DNA of 64,000 bases. Source: Lomentospora prolificans. Lineage: Eukaryota > Ascomycota > Sordariomycetes > Microascales > Microascaceae. The notes below the pieces were generated by a model, which did not search any database, was not told where the DNA came from, and saw only the letters and a list, made by a program, of their open reading frames with translations. Location: the NCBI GenBank assembly GCA_029532625.1, contig JARFXM010000006.1, positions 2,914,001 to 2,978,000 of the forward strand. The letters are read 5' to 3'. A program made the position numbers and the translations under genes. Shown here in pieces: positions 22,217-32,957 of this stretch. Numbering within the stretch: the first letter of the stretch is position 1; each line of letters begins with the position of its first letter.

Positions 22217-25200
22217 ATGGTAAAACTCAAGCTGTATCCATACGACGTCAAGACCGTCGAGAAAAGATGGGATGCGCTCATAACCCCAGACTCAGACGCC
22301 TGGAAATTTGCCAGAGATGAGTTTCAGACGCTCGTGAATGAGCCCAACTTGTCCCTCCATGACATCTTGAAAGAATACTTTTCCCCTCACGAGCGAGAGC
22401 TCCTCCTCCCTGCCACCTCCCCTGATTACCTGGTAGCTCTGCAAAATGATAACGCCAGGCGGTACAGAACCTTTCTCAAAGGTCGTTTCAGAGACGAAAG
22501 GCCCAGTCTTTCTTTGAAGCTGGCCCTCGCCTACTTTGGACACCCCGTTGAACCGCTGAATCCGGATCTGTTCAGCCTCATCGACGAAGATATAACAATG
22601 GTGGACTGCGCGGATCTCATTCCGTATAGCTCAAAGCCTCCGCTGCATTTCTTGACAGCACATGAGGAGCGGAACTGGGGTTTGGAATCCCTGAGACGTA
22701 AGTCATGGAACGATGCTCATCCACACGTTCTTCGACCTTGTGCTTTGCTGATTCTCTCCGACGATAGAACGTGAGGCGGACTTCAACTACATGCCCGTTC
22801 CACAAGAGCTCATGATACCCGCCGATTCTTCTCAAGTCGAAAACTTCAGGGATGACGCAGGGCAATTCGGCAATGGCCCCGGGTTGTCCGGCTTGCGAGG
22901 CGGTGATGGAACTGCTTCAGATGACGAAGGGAGCCAGCCGTGGAATAAATACGGCTTGCAAATTGTCAAAGGAGGAAGAGGTCAGATAGGAGACAAAATG
23001 AGTCCCTCAACCAGCATTCAACCCCCACAGGATGAACCTTGGTTCTGGATGTGCGGCTATCAGGGTGGCTATCCCTTTGTCGGAACGAACCCTAAGTCCA
23101 TTTGCGTAGCCATTCGTGCGGTCTTGTCCCTCAGCGGCTGGCAAAAGGCCGATATTGTCATGCTGCAGTACAGCATCGCGGACGAGAAGTGGGTACGATC
23201 GATACATTCGTCGCTACCCATCAGCGATTCCGCCAATGGTATCTACAATACGTTGGAAACACACGCTACCAATTTCCCAATCAAAGATCATACCAAATGC
23301 TGCGCCTGGTTTGTTCACCTCAAAGGAGAAGATTCCCCGTCTACACAGGGACCAGAGCCTAGCAAGTACGATATGGTGTCCTCGATCGTCAACATGACTG
23401 CTTCTCGGTCTGTCGATCGCGCTCCGCGGCAACCTCAAGCATACTTTCCTCTGCGGTCGGACGTTGGAAAGGCAATCATGGACGTCTGCGGACGCAGCGT
23501 CTGCTCCATGTACATGACGACTGCCCTCCGCCTCCTCCAAGGGGGGTATTTCAGCCCTGGTGATAGCCACTCCTCCATCACGGTTTTTGACGGCAAAGAA
23601 GTTCTCAAGGACACCGCCATGAAGTGTTATGGCGGACTTTCCACTCCGGACGAGGTATTCAAGCACTTATACAAGGCTCAGGATGCCGCAGCTCGCGATA
23701 TTCCTAGGCGGTGGCGGGTCCAAATCGACCCAGTTGACCAGAACGAAATCGTCTTCTGCATACCAGGATATGACTCGGGAACCAATCGAGATTACGAGGC
23801 CCACAAAGTTACCGCGCCAAATCCTTGTCCCACCCGTCCAGTAAATGCTCTGACGCAAAATTACTACATGGCGTTCAAAGCTGTCAACCGCTTGCTCACG
23901 CGATATCTGACACCACAAGGCCTTGAGAACACGGAGTCCGTTGCATTTTGGAAGGGGTGGACTGTATGGAACACAAGACATGATTCTTGTCACGATCCTG
24001 CACCAGATTTCTCCCTCGCGATTGACCCCGCACAGGTGGCTAACGATGGCACCTTGATTGAGCCGAGCTGGGCAGGGGAACTTGCCTCTGAACTGTATAA
24101 CTCGCTCTCCACCAATGGAGCCGAGAGGCTCTGGGTTGTGCAGCCTGTGTATAGGGAATACAAAATCTACGGGGCTTGGAGTCTGACTACTAACAACGAT
24201 GGGAAGCTGAAGGCTCCGAATGATTCAACACCCTACGTCAAGATGGAAGTGGATACAACCTTGGCGGAGTTCAAAATCCTGGTGAAGGACCTAGTCGAAA
24301 AGCACAAGGATTCCAATGGCAATCCCAAACCCCCCCCCGATTGGAACAATATTTGGATCCAAGTTAGCTGCTTTCCAGTTCATCAGAACGGCGTGGAATG
24401 GGGGAGCGTCGTCATCTCCCCTAACACCTCGAACAGGGAATGGAACTTGATGCGATTTCACCTCGTCCTTCAACACATGGCTGTTACTATCCACGAGGAT
24501 TGCATCGTAGACTTTTGTAAGTTGAAACCACCGATCCCATAGAACCGCTTCTTGATAGCCGACCCAAATACTTACCGATTCTCCCTTCAGCATCTACTGT
24601 ATCGAAGGATGCATCGGCTTGGGGTCCCCGATATGGACATATCAGCAGCTTTGGCTACCGTTCTAGAAATTTCGTCGCTTCCGCTGTCGAGAAGAAACGG
24701 CCGAATCCGCCCCCTGAACCGCGAGAGAGACGTCGTGACCTGCGCTTCATGCCAGGGTTTAAGATCGGGTTGGATAGCACCCATCCCAGAGACTATAGGG
24801 AGGGCCTTTGGGCAAAACAGCCTAGCATTTTTGACGGCTGGCCCCAACCCCGAATTCCCACGGGCGGCGCACCCTTGGAAAAGCTAATTCGCGTCGGCGG
24901 ACCGAGCATACCTCGAGTTAGCACCGCCATAATGACTCCCACGGAGCAGCGGAAACTCCAGGACACCTTATTCGAGGTGCGCAATTCCGAGATTCAGCGG
25001 ATCATCAAGTGCCATTACGAAAAATGCCGCTTTACTTGCCGAACCGACCACGGGCATATCATGCAAGAGCACCTGCGGCGGGAGCATACCCTGTCCAAGT
25101 GCCCGTGGTGCCCCAAGATTTTCCCATCCTACTGGACAAGAACTCGGCGTGAAGACCACATTTCCAGAAGACACTCTGAATTTGTAAGCGTACGAAAGCG

Positions 25201-28133
25201 AAAGCAAACTGGAGGCCCCGGCCGCACCGGGGCAGGAGAGCAAGATGTGCAGAAAACTCAGGCTGATCTGGACAAGGAGGCTCGAAGCCTGGATGCCCAC
25301 TGGTTCCAGCCTTTAGTACGTCCAGGCGGGCCTCCGCTGAGCCCCGCAGAGGTCAGCTGTCAAGAAATGGTCTACTGGTTCTGCGACCGCTGCGGCCGCA
25401 ACCACCGCAAGCTCAACGACAACGACGACCGCAAGAGACACGACAATATTTGTGTTCCGGGAGCTACCGGAGTGGGGGTGCTTTCGTGGTGCGATGTATG
25501 CGGCGCAAAGATCTGGGAGACCCGTGAGGCGGCCGAAAAATTTGATCCGGGGGCGGAGTTCCCTCACGTGTGCGTCTGGCAGTCACCGTGCTTCTGCACC
25601 AAGTGTGGGATAAACAAGGGTCACCTCCCTGATGGCTATGTCAGGCAGCATGTGGTGGGATGCAAGGGGTTCCGTGGCAGAGTGGGCAACTTCTGCCCGT
25701 ACTGTAGCTACGAGATGACGGGTGTTATCGACTGGAAGGTTAAGGAGATGCATATGCTTGAGTGCGGAAGGGCCGCCCTTGGGGACCCTAACAGCGACGC
25801 AGGCGACGACCCGCCATCTATCACTACGCCGTTTAACCAGTACGGCGACGAGTACTACAATTATCGGCCACCACAAGCCGACCAGTCCAAGGACAGATTC
25901 TACTCTGGATGGGGGACAGGCAAGGGGTATGTGCCTCCGGGTAGAAACAAGTCGGTCTGGGATCTTACTATCGGTTCCAGAAAAGCTAAGGGCGACGACA
26001 AAGCCGGGGCGGCTTCTCTGAGGAAGCTCATTGAGGAGATTCAGAGGGAGAGAGGGATACCGCCGGGTGTGTTTCTCCCTCTTGATCAGGAATACCAACT
26101 GCTTCTCGAATGGGGGTTGAAGAGGTTTCCCAAGCACTGGGGCCTGGCGAGCACAGGCCTGGGAACAGCGAAGCTAGTGCTTGGAGAGACACCGGGGGAA
26201 GAACCGCACGGACGGGCACAAGAGAGAACGGACAGCAGCAGGACCGAACGACTCAAGGAAGAGATACTGCAAAAGATCCTGGAAAAGCTCCCAGGAACTC
26301 CTCCGGAAACGGGACAGGAAACGAGACCGGAAGTGAACACTCAAAACGTCCTGGAAGGGGAAGGCCAGATCTGTATCTTCCACCGCGTATGCGGGCAGGG
26401 AAGATTCGGCATTTCCGCGTTGACTGAACATCTCCGAGACTACCACCGGGTACCAGCCGCGCGAATCGAAGTCACCCACGACGGAGTAGTCCGTTATCTC
26501 AACGCCGCACCCCCCGAACTCCAGGATTGCCCCTACATGGACGAGTGCGGCAGGGGGAACTTCCGCAGCGCGCCCCAGCTGGTAGAGCATCTCCAAAAGG
26601 GCCATGACAAATTATTGGATTGGATTACCATTGGCCACGACGGCATCGTTGTCGTCGAAGATCCCGACTCAGAGAAGAGAAGGCTTGATAAGCTCGAGAA
26701 ACTTATCCAGGCAAAAGGGTGGAAGCGTCGTGCAAGGTCGCCGGATTGGAATCAGCTACTGGGCCCGCCACCTGTGGGATGGCAACTGACTGAGGATCAT
26801 TACTGCACTAGGTGTTTGCGTAAATATCCCAAGGCGACAAGTCAAGCAGCCGCGACAGCGAACGAATCAAATATGCGCGTAAGAGATTTCTTTTTCCTTT
26901 TTCCTTCCTTTCATCGCGATCCCCTTTATCCCTTCGGCATCTTTGCCTTCTTTCCCGTCGAGTGGCTGGCAAGAATAGTGACGAGACCAGCGTATAAAAG
27001 AAAGTCAATGGTTGGCTGTCAATTAACTGACCGCGTCTTTTTTCCCGCTTCGATAGGACCATTTACTCAGCCAGCGCCATAGCTGCAATACTAGATGGGG
27101 ACCAGGATCCGTGGCAATCCCCGGCGTGGGCCTCCCAAATAGGAGCGGTTGGGTGACTATAAAAGATCTCAGGGACAACAACTTGACGTTGACGAGGCTG
27201 AGAAAGAACTTTGGCCAAACATATCCGCTATACGACAGCACAATGTACCCCAGCATAAATAAGCGGATGACGTCCTCAGTCTGGAACAACGACCCCAATA
27301 ACCCCATGATGTCTCGTTTCTGGAACATGGTATGGCCGCCGTTTGAGGGTAACTGCCCCGATATGCCCGCTGGCATGCTCTTCGACCGTATTCTCCACCA
27401 TGAGAATGATCCCAACTATGGCTCGGGAGGAAACCCACAAGTCGATGGTAACAACGGGTCTGGGGGAGATGGTGGAGGAGGTGATGGAGGAGGCGGAGGC
27501 AACGGAGGAGGAGGTGGAGGGAATGGGGGTAATGGAGGCAGTAGTAATGGAGGTAAAGAGGGAGGTGATGAAGGTGATGAAGGTGATGAAGGTGATGAAG
27601 GTGATGGAGCTGATGGGGGAGGTGATGGGGGAGGCGATGAAGGTGGAGGAAGTAATGGAAGCGATAGGGGTGGAGGCAACGTCGGAGGTAACGGGGGTGG
27701 AAGTGGAGGAGGTGATGGAGGTGGAGACGGAGGAGGATGGAGAGTGACGCGGAGCTCGACTAGAGCCGCGGCTCAGCTCAAGAGCCAGAGTCAGAAAGTT
27801 GGCGATGGTAACGACGAGGGCGATGGGGATGACAGCGATGACAACGACGGTGCCAACGACGACGACGAGGAATACCGTGCCCTAACAGAGAGTGAAGACT
27901 CGGATGAGAGTGAACGCAGCGACGTCTCGGCAGACCCTTTAGCCAATATAGTCGGCCCAGGCACTGGTGCAATGATGCAAGCCACTACGCGCGGAGACGC
28001 AAGCAGCTCGGATGTTCCTATCACGGTAGGGTCTAGGGGTCAAAAGCGAAAGCAGGGTCTCGCAACGACAGATCCTACGGTTGATACGCTACGGAAAAAA
28101 ACAAAAACAAAAACAATTTCATCTCGGGGGTGA
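22217..28133 (+). CDS. Very large fungal protein with nine Cys/His zinc-binding-like modules
   Basis: Not recognised as any named family. Four exons, 22217-22697, 22768-24516, 24591-26878 and 27057-28133, splice in phase to about 1864 residues. Residues 1-780 have no motif I know. From residue 884 come Cys/His modules: 884-909 and 914-938 (C2H2-like), 1008-1031, 1044-1071, 1077-1101 and 1112-1135 (each CxxC with distal His/Cys), 1338-1362 and 1390-1415 (C-x5/6-C with terminal HL-x3-H pattern), and one from Cys1482/Cys1485 to His1508/His1514. The last module crosses the third intron and is completed only after splicing, which supports one continuous gene. Residues about 1629-1735 are Gly/Asp/Glu low complexity, then an acidic stretch and a basic Lys/Arg cluster near the C-terminus suggest a nuclear protein. 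DNA or RNA binding is inference. Splitting it into two or three genes is possible but unneeded. Confidence 0.75.
27423..27740 (+). repeat. Purine-rich Gly/Asp/Glu coding repeat with four 9-bp units
   Basis: Inside the last exon of the large zinc-finger gene the plus strand is almost all G and A with scattered T, coding Gly-rich sequence. A core at 27564-27599 is four perfect copies of GGTGATGAA (Gly-Asp-Glu). Such tracts arise by slippage and vary in length between strains. Confidence 0.9.
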
Positions 28134-30228
28134 ACGGTCGGACTCAGAAGCCGTGGGAAGGGATGATTCAGACCCAGCGACTAAAAACACACGAAGCGCG
28201 TGGAAGTGCACTCCCCCACCGTCTCGCCGGAGGAGGGTCAAGTTCGCGGGGTCTACGGAGGAAGCTTAGGTCAGGTAGTGTGGTGGTCGCGTATGGCAGT
28301 GAGCGCACTCCCCGTGAGAGATAAGCATCGTCTTTTCCATTGGAATTGCTCCATTTTCCACTGGCATTTCCATATTTCTATTGGTATCTTGGTATTGTGA
28401 TGGAACTCAGGGATGGTTGTCTGTTGTTATTCTGGGCGTGTTAGGCATGGTAGGGTCTTCTAACTAAACTGGATTTGTTTTTATTATTCCGGAGCTTCAC
28501 TAATACTGTCCGAACCCATATTATGGATGAGAGGGAGAGTTGGCAATGGTCCGAGCTTTTTGGTGTTCTCGTTGCTATGAGAGGGACAGCGATGTCTCTC
28601 CATTCGCGTGGTTCGCTCCTGCGGAGATCACGGCCGCCCTATTCGGGCAGCCGAATAAAGCATATATCGGAGGGAATTGACCAATGGGAGAATATCATTC
28701 TCTCGGCGTGGAATTTTCGGATGTGGGCTTGATGGATCCCTCCGACGCCGAAATGGTGGGAAAGACGGCGTCTGCTCGGGCCGTGCATGTGCAGGACGCG
28801 CGCGCCCTTTCTGTACTTGTATCTCGTGCTTTCCGGGTACCTCCTCCATGGCCACTCCAAAGTGAGCTGTGATGAGGCCGCCTCTCACAGTGCGAGTCAG
28901 CTTGCTAATCTTAAGGCGAATGTAAATCGCCAGATAACCCCGTCGACGCCAGCCTGGTAAAACGTAAGGGCAGAGTCATGAGCCTCGCCTGGCCTTGGAT
29001 CAAGCTTCATGTGGTCAAGGTTCTCCAACCTCACCCATGCGTCTTCCTGCAGCCTGGCTAGAGGGCAAGCTTAGAGCTGTTCAGTAAACAGTGTTTAAAA
29101 CAGTAAACCCGGACCTATCCTGGCGTTCCTGGAAATTACTTGCCCCGATTCTAGACCTGTTTCAGCCATCATGGTCACCGACTAGTGCGCGGCAAACGTC
29201 GGCTCTCCACACCCGGGATGCCCAGCTCCTCGCCCAGCTCCTTCCCCAGCCAACAATTCCAGTCAGCCACCGCGCGTCACAGGTTGTTGCACGGTCCCCA
29301 TGAGCCAGAGATCGTGGAGCTAGCCATCGTCGCGTGACGATACGATAAGGAAATAGAATACGAGAGAAGGGGCGATGGATGCCGGAGTATTTTTCGGAGA
29401 GAAGTTCGGTGTCGTCAACCCTTTATTCAAAATGCACAAGCTGTTGGAATTTATTAGATTTAGGGGGCGTTTTAGTTAACTCAGGCATGCAGCCAGCGGC
29501 GCAAAATCCAGGGAAACAAGCCTTCTATGGCACAGCAGCAAGCTGGAGGTAGTTGAGTTAAAATGGAAACCTGTTGTTGAGATACATATCCATGACCTGA
29601 CTCGGTGGAACCTTGTAGTCAGGGCTCCCTTGTTGGGTGGTGGGTGGGTACCTGTTCGTTCGTGCCATGCCCGGGCCGTGACGGCCTATGTAAGTGGCGA
29701 CTTCCCGCTCTCGACAACGGACCTTAAGGGTTGGTCGTCGGTTGCGACTGCGCTTCGCAACCACCCTCAGGACACAGCCAGAATGTTCTTTAGAGAAAAT
29801 GTTTAACAGCTATCATAATCATCATTGTGCGGCCCGCCTGCTTTTGGAATGATGGACGTACGCTAGCCCGTCTCACCTGCTCTTTTTCTTACAATCTCAC
29901 GATGTACTTGTACTTCCAACGCCCGTCCTCAGCCACCTCATCTCCTTGTCCGACACATCCTTGATCTATTGGACCCCTGCCACGGTCGTGGCCACGAACA
30001 TCGCTAAGACTCAACCGTTTCTGGTTGTGGTCCTTGCCCAGATCGACGCTTGCAGATGCATGCGCGTCCTCGTGGACCAAATCCCTAGTAGTTAAGACGA
30101 CTTGAACAAAAAGTCATATTCACCGACGAGACCCATTCAGGAACCGCAGCTTTGAATTCCCTCCTTCGCTTCTTCTGTTGGAAGCTCACTCCGACAACTT
30201 TCGGGTCAATAGAAATTGGAGAAAACTG
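28134..30228. other. Intergenic, upstream of sulfite oxidase
   Basis: 2.1 kb without a supportable gene. It holds the 3' flank of the large zinc-finger gene and the upstream region of the sulfite oxidase gene. Small open frames around 28.6-28.9 kb overlap each other on both strands and look like chance. Confidence 0.55.
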
Positions 30229-32079
30229 ATGAAGGTCGTCCAAAACAGAGCTTTTGCGCTTCTCTCCCGCGCAACCGACTTGAGTGCCCGCTCCGCCGGC
30301 TCTCAACGGGGGAGAGGTTGCTGGTCATCTATCCAAAAGAATCACATCTCGAATCCCAGGCCGTTTACCTGCTCATCAAGACAGCTTTCGACCAATGACT
30401 TAGCTTCGCCTATACCGCCCCCGCGAAAGCCCGGTCAGAAGTCCAGGGCTAGGATACCGCTTCTTGCGTCCGGCTGCATTTTCGCGACTGTTGTAGCTTA
30501 CACATACTTTTCCGGTCCCCTTAGGGCCGATGCCGCGTTTGCCCACCATTCTCTCGGTATAAGCGCAGATTCAGATGGCCGCGACCCTAGCCTACCCCGA
30601 TACCGCATTTCGGAAGTGAGAAAACATGGCCCTAATTCGGATCGGCCATGGGTAACATACGGTGACAAGGTGTACGACATTACTGACTGGATTCCTGCGC
30701 ATCCTGGCGGTGATGTTATTTTGAGAGCCGCAGGTGGGAGCATCGACCTATTCTGGGACATTTTCGCTATTCACAAGCAGCCCTACGTTCGAGATATCCT
30801 GGAAACCTACCTTATTGGCTACGTTGACAGTGCCGATCTGGTTAACGGGAAACTTCCTCAGGACAAAATCGAAGACCCCTTCCTTCACGACCCGGAAAGA
30901 CACCCAGCCTTGCTCACCCTGACCCTGAAGCCGCGCAACGCCGAGACCCCCGGAGAGACGCTTGCCGACAGCTTTCTTACGCCGAACGACCTCTTTTACG
31001 TCCGGAACCATATGTGGGTGCCCCGAATCGACGGAACGGGAGACGAACACGCACTCACCATCGAACTTCCTGATGGAGATACGAAGTCATACACTCTGAA
31101 GGAATTGAGGGAGAAGTTTCCCGCCTATAAAGTGACTGCTACACTCCAATGCTCGGGCAATAGGCGAAAGCATATGACTGGTGCCGGGCTCAAGACTAAC
31201 GGTCTCCAGTGGAACGTTGGAGGAATCTCGTCAGCTGAGTGGGAAGGTGTTCGACTTGTCGACGTCCTCAAAGATGCCGGATTCCCCGTTGATAAACACC
31301 GGGATGGTGCTGATACGGGTGCCAAACATGTATGGTTCTCGGGCTTAGAGGCGTACGGGGCGTCAATACCTTTGGACACTGCTGTTGACCCCCGGGCGGA
31401 CGTACTACTTGCGTATGGAATGAATGGCCAGCCGCTTCCTCGAGATCACGGGTTTCCCCTCCGAGCGCTTGTGCCGGGCACAGTCGCTGCTAGATCTGTT
31501 AAATGGCTCAGCAAGATAGTTCTTTCGGACGAAGAAAGCCCTTCCCAATGGCAAAGGCGAGACTACAAACTGTTCGGGCCAAATGTTGGTGCCGCCGCCG
31601 ATTGGGACAGTGCTCCTGCGATTCAAGAGATGCCCATAAATAGTGCAATCACATCGATCAAGGTGCAGAATGACGGGCCTACGGATTGCCTGGACCCTAA
31701 CTCACCAGAGAAGATTGCTACGCTTCAAGGCTATGCATTCTCGGGGGGCGGAAGGAGGATTATCAGAGTGGACGTGTCATTAGACAACGGCAAGACGTGG
31801 GACCAGGCCGAGCTGATAGATGACTGCGAACCGAGAGAAGGCGAGCCGTCTCCTTGCAAGGGGAGGAAGCATTGGGTGTGGCAGAGATGGAGGTACGACA
31901 CCCAATTGCCCATGAACGAACAGCACGGGGACAAAAGATGCTCAACCGTCGTGGTGAAGGCGACGGACGAAGGATACAATTCGCAACCAGAGCGTCATGA
32001 GGGGATTTACAATTTGCGAGGGAATCTAGCGACGGCGTGGCACCGAGTATCTGTGTGCACAGAGTGTCGCAAAGGATAG
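30229..32079 (+). CDS. Sulfite oxidase, cytochrome b5/molybdopterin type (mitochondrial)
   Basis: Oxidises sulfite to sulfate, passing electrons through its b5 haem to cytochrome c, normally in the mitochondrial intermembrane space. A single exon of 616 residues from ATG 30229; the open frame upstream of it has no earlier ATG. The N-terminus is basic and Ser/Arg-rich like a transit peptide, followed by a hydrophobic segment (IPLLASGCIFATVVAYTYF) at about residues 77-95 that could anchor or stop-transfer the protein. The cytochrome b5 domain (about 125-205) has haem ligands His158 in HPGG and His182 in AIHKQPY. The molybdopterin domain carries the Mo-ligand Cys308 in TLQCSGNRR, then the dimerisation domain with VDVSLDNGKTW. 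The layout b5-Moco-dimerisation without an FAD domain separates it from nitrate reductase. Confidence 0.95.
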   Translation: MKVVQNRAFALLSRATDLSARSAGSQRGRGCWSSIQKNHISNPRPFTCSSRQLSTNDLASPIPPPRKPGQKSRARIPLLASGCIFATVVAYTYFSGPLRADAAFAHHSLGISADSDGRDPSLPRYRISEVRKHGPNSDRPWVTYGDKVYDITDWIPAHPGGDVILRAAGGSIDLFWDIFAIHKQPYVRDILETYLIGYVDSADLVNGKLPQDKIEDPFLHDPERHPALLTLTLKPRNAETPGETLADSFLTPNDLFYVRNHMWVPRIDGTGDEHALTIELPDGDTKSYTLKELREKFPAYKVTATLQCSGNRRKHMTGAGLKTNGLQWNVGGISSAEWEGVRLVDVLKDAGFPVDKHRDGADTGAKHVWFSGLEAYGASIPLDTAVDPRADVLLAYGMNGQPLPRDHGFPLRALVPGTVAARSVKWLSKIVLSDEESPSQWQRRDYKLFGPNVGAAADWDSAPAIQEMPINSAITSIKVQNDGPTDCLDPNSPEKIATLQGYAFSGGGRRIIRVDVSLDNGKTWDQAELIDDCEPREGEPSPCKGRKHWVWQRWRYDTQLPMNEQHGDKRCSTVVVKATDEGYNSQPERHEGIYNLRGNLATAWHRVSVCTECRKG

Positions 32080-32957
32080 GAAGTATATGCGTGTTCTCTT
32101 CGGGCGTCTGGGAGCAAGTCTTATAAGCAGCGGATAGTTTCCGTAACTGGCATTTGAGCTTTCCTTTGTTCCGGCGTCCACGGAGAGGGGCGCCGTAGTG
32201 TAGATAGACATATTCCTGTTTTCCAGAGAAGCGAGAGATCGGTCTGATATCCACTGATCGGGACGCCTTAAAATGTGGCAGTTATTATAATTGTTGAAAT
32301 ACACTCGTATGGAAACACCTTCTGTGATGAATGATGTAAAACTTGGCAGTGGTTGACATCCATGGATGGTGGACTGGGCTTCATCTGGTGTCTTCTCAAA
32401 ATCCACTCCATTGCTGAACCGTATGGTATCAAGAATACAAGATAGAACAACCTACAGAAAGACGCACAAGATATAGAAAAAAGGAAAACCGGAAACCAGA
32501 AGTTAAACCACCCCCGAGCCAAGAGCGAGACAAAGCCAAAGATGAATTAAAAGAAAGAATCCCCCTAATTTTCGCTACAAAGAAGTGAAGGAAACAAATT
32601 GACATAAACAGAACCAGGAACTTCCAAAAGAAATAATTCATGGCGAAACTTGAAAAAGGGGCCAAATGCGGCAACGCAGATACCCTGACAACATTTGTTC
32701 GATCCAATCCGATTCAGGTTTCTCTTTCCTTTTTCTCATTTCGTTCTTGTTTGGTGAAATAATGTACATATCCGCATGTGAACTAAGGTACATATCTGCA
32801 TGTGAACCTTCAGACCTATCCTTCAGCTCCTCTTCCTTTTCCCCCAAAGAGAAAGAAAAAAGGGACTGGGGGAAGGGTGTGAAGGGAAGGGGATGGTGGT
32901 GATAAGGATTCAAGAGGGGAATAATAGAGCCAAAGGGGGAAAAGAAATAAAGAGACA
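32080..32957. other. Convergent 3' spacer between sulfite oxidase and CET1
   Basis: About 880 bases between two convergent stop codons. No coding frame is credible. It contains a 24-bp-period repeat (32764-32807) and presumably both 3' UTRs. Confidence 0.6.
32764..32807. repeat. Two-copy imperfect tandem repeat, 24-bp period
   Basis: GTACATATCCGCATGTGAAC at 32764 recurs with one change (C to T) at 32788. The first copy is preceded by T, which creates TGTACATA, matching the UGUANAUA core bound by Puf3-type proteins if transcribed in the plus direction. Confidence 0.8.

Noticed and set aside
22217..28133. Splitting the large zinc-finger gene into three genes at its long open frames
   Set aside because: All three introns have good borders and keep phase, and the last Cys/His module is completed only by splicing.
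30178..30228. Upstream extension of sulfite oxidase
   Set aside because: The open frame extends upstream only from a TTG codon; the first ATG is at 30229 and gives a transit-like N-terminus.
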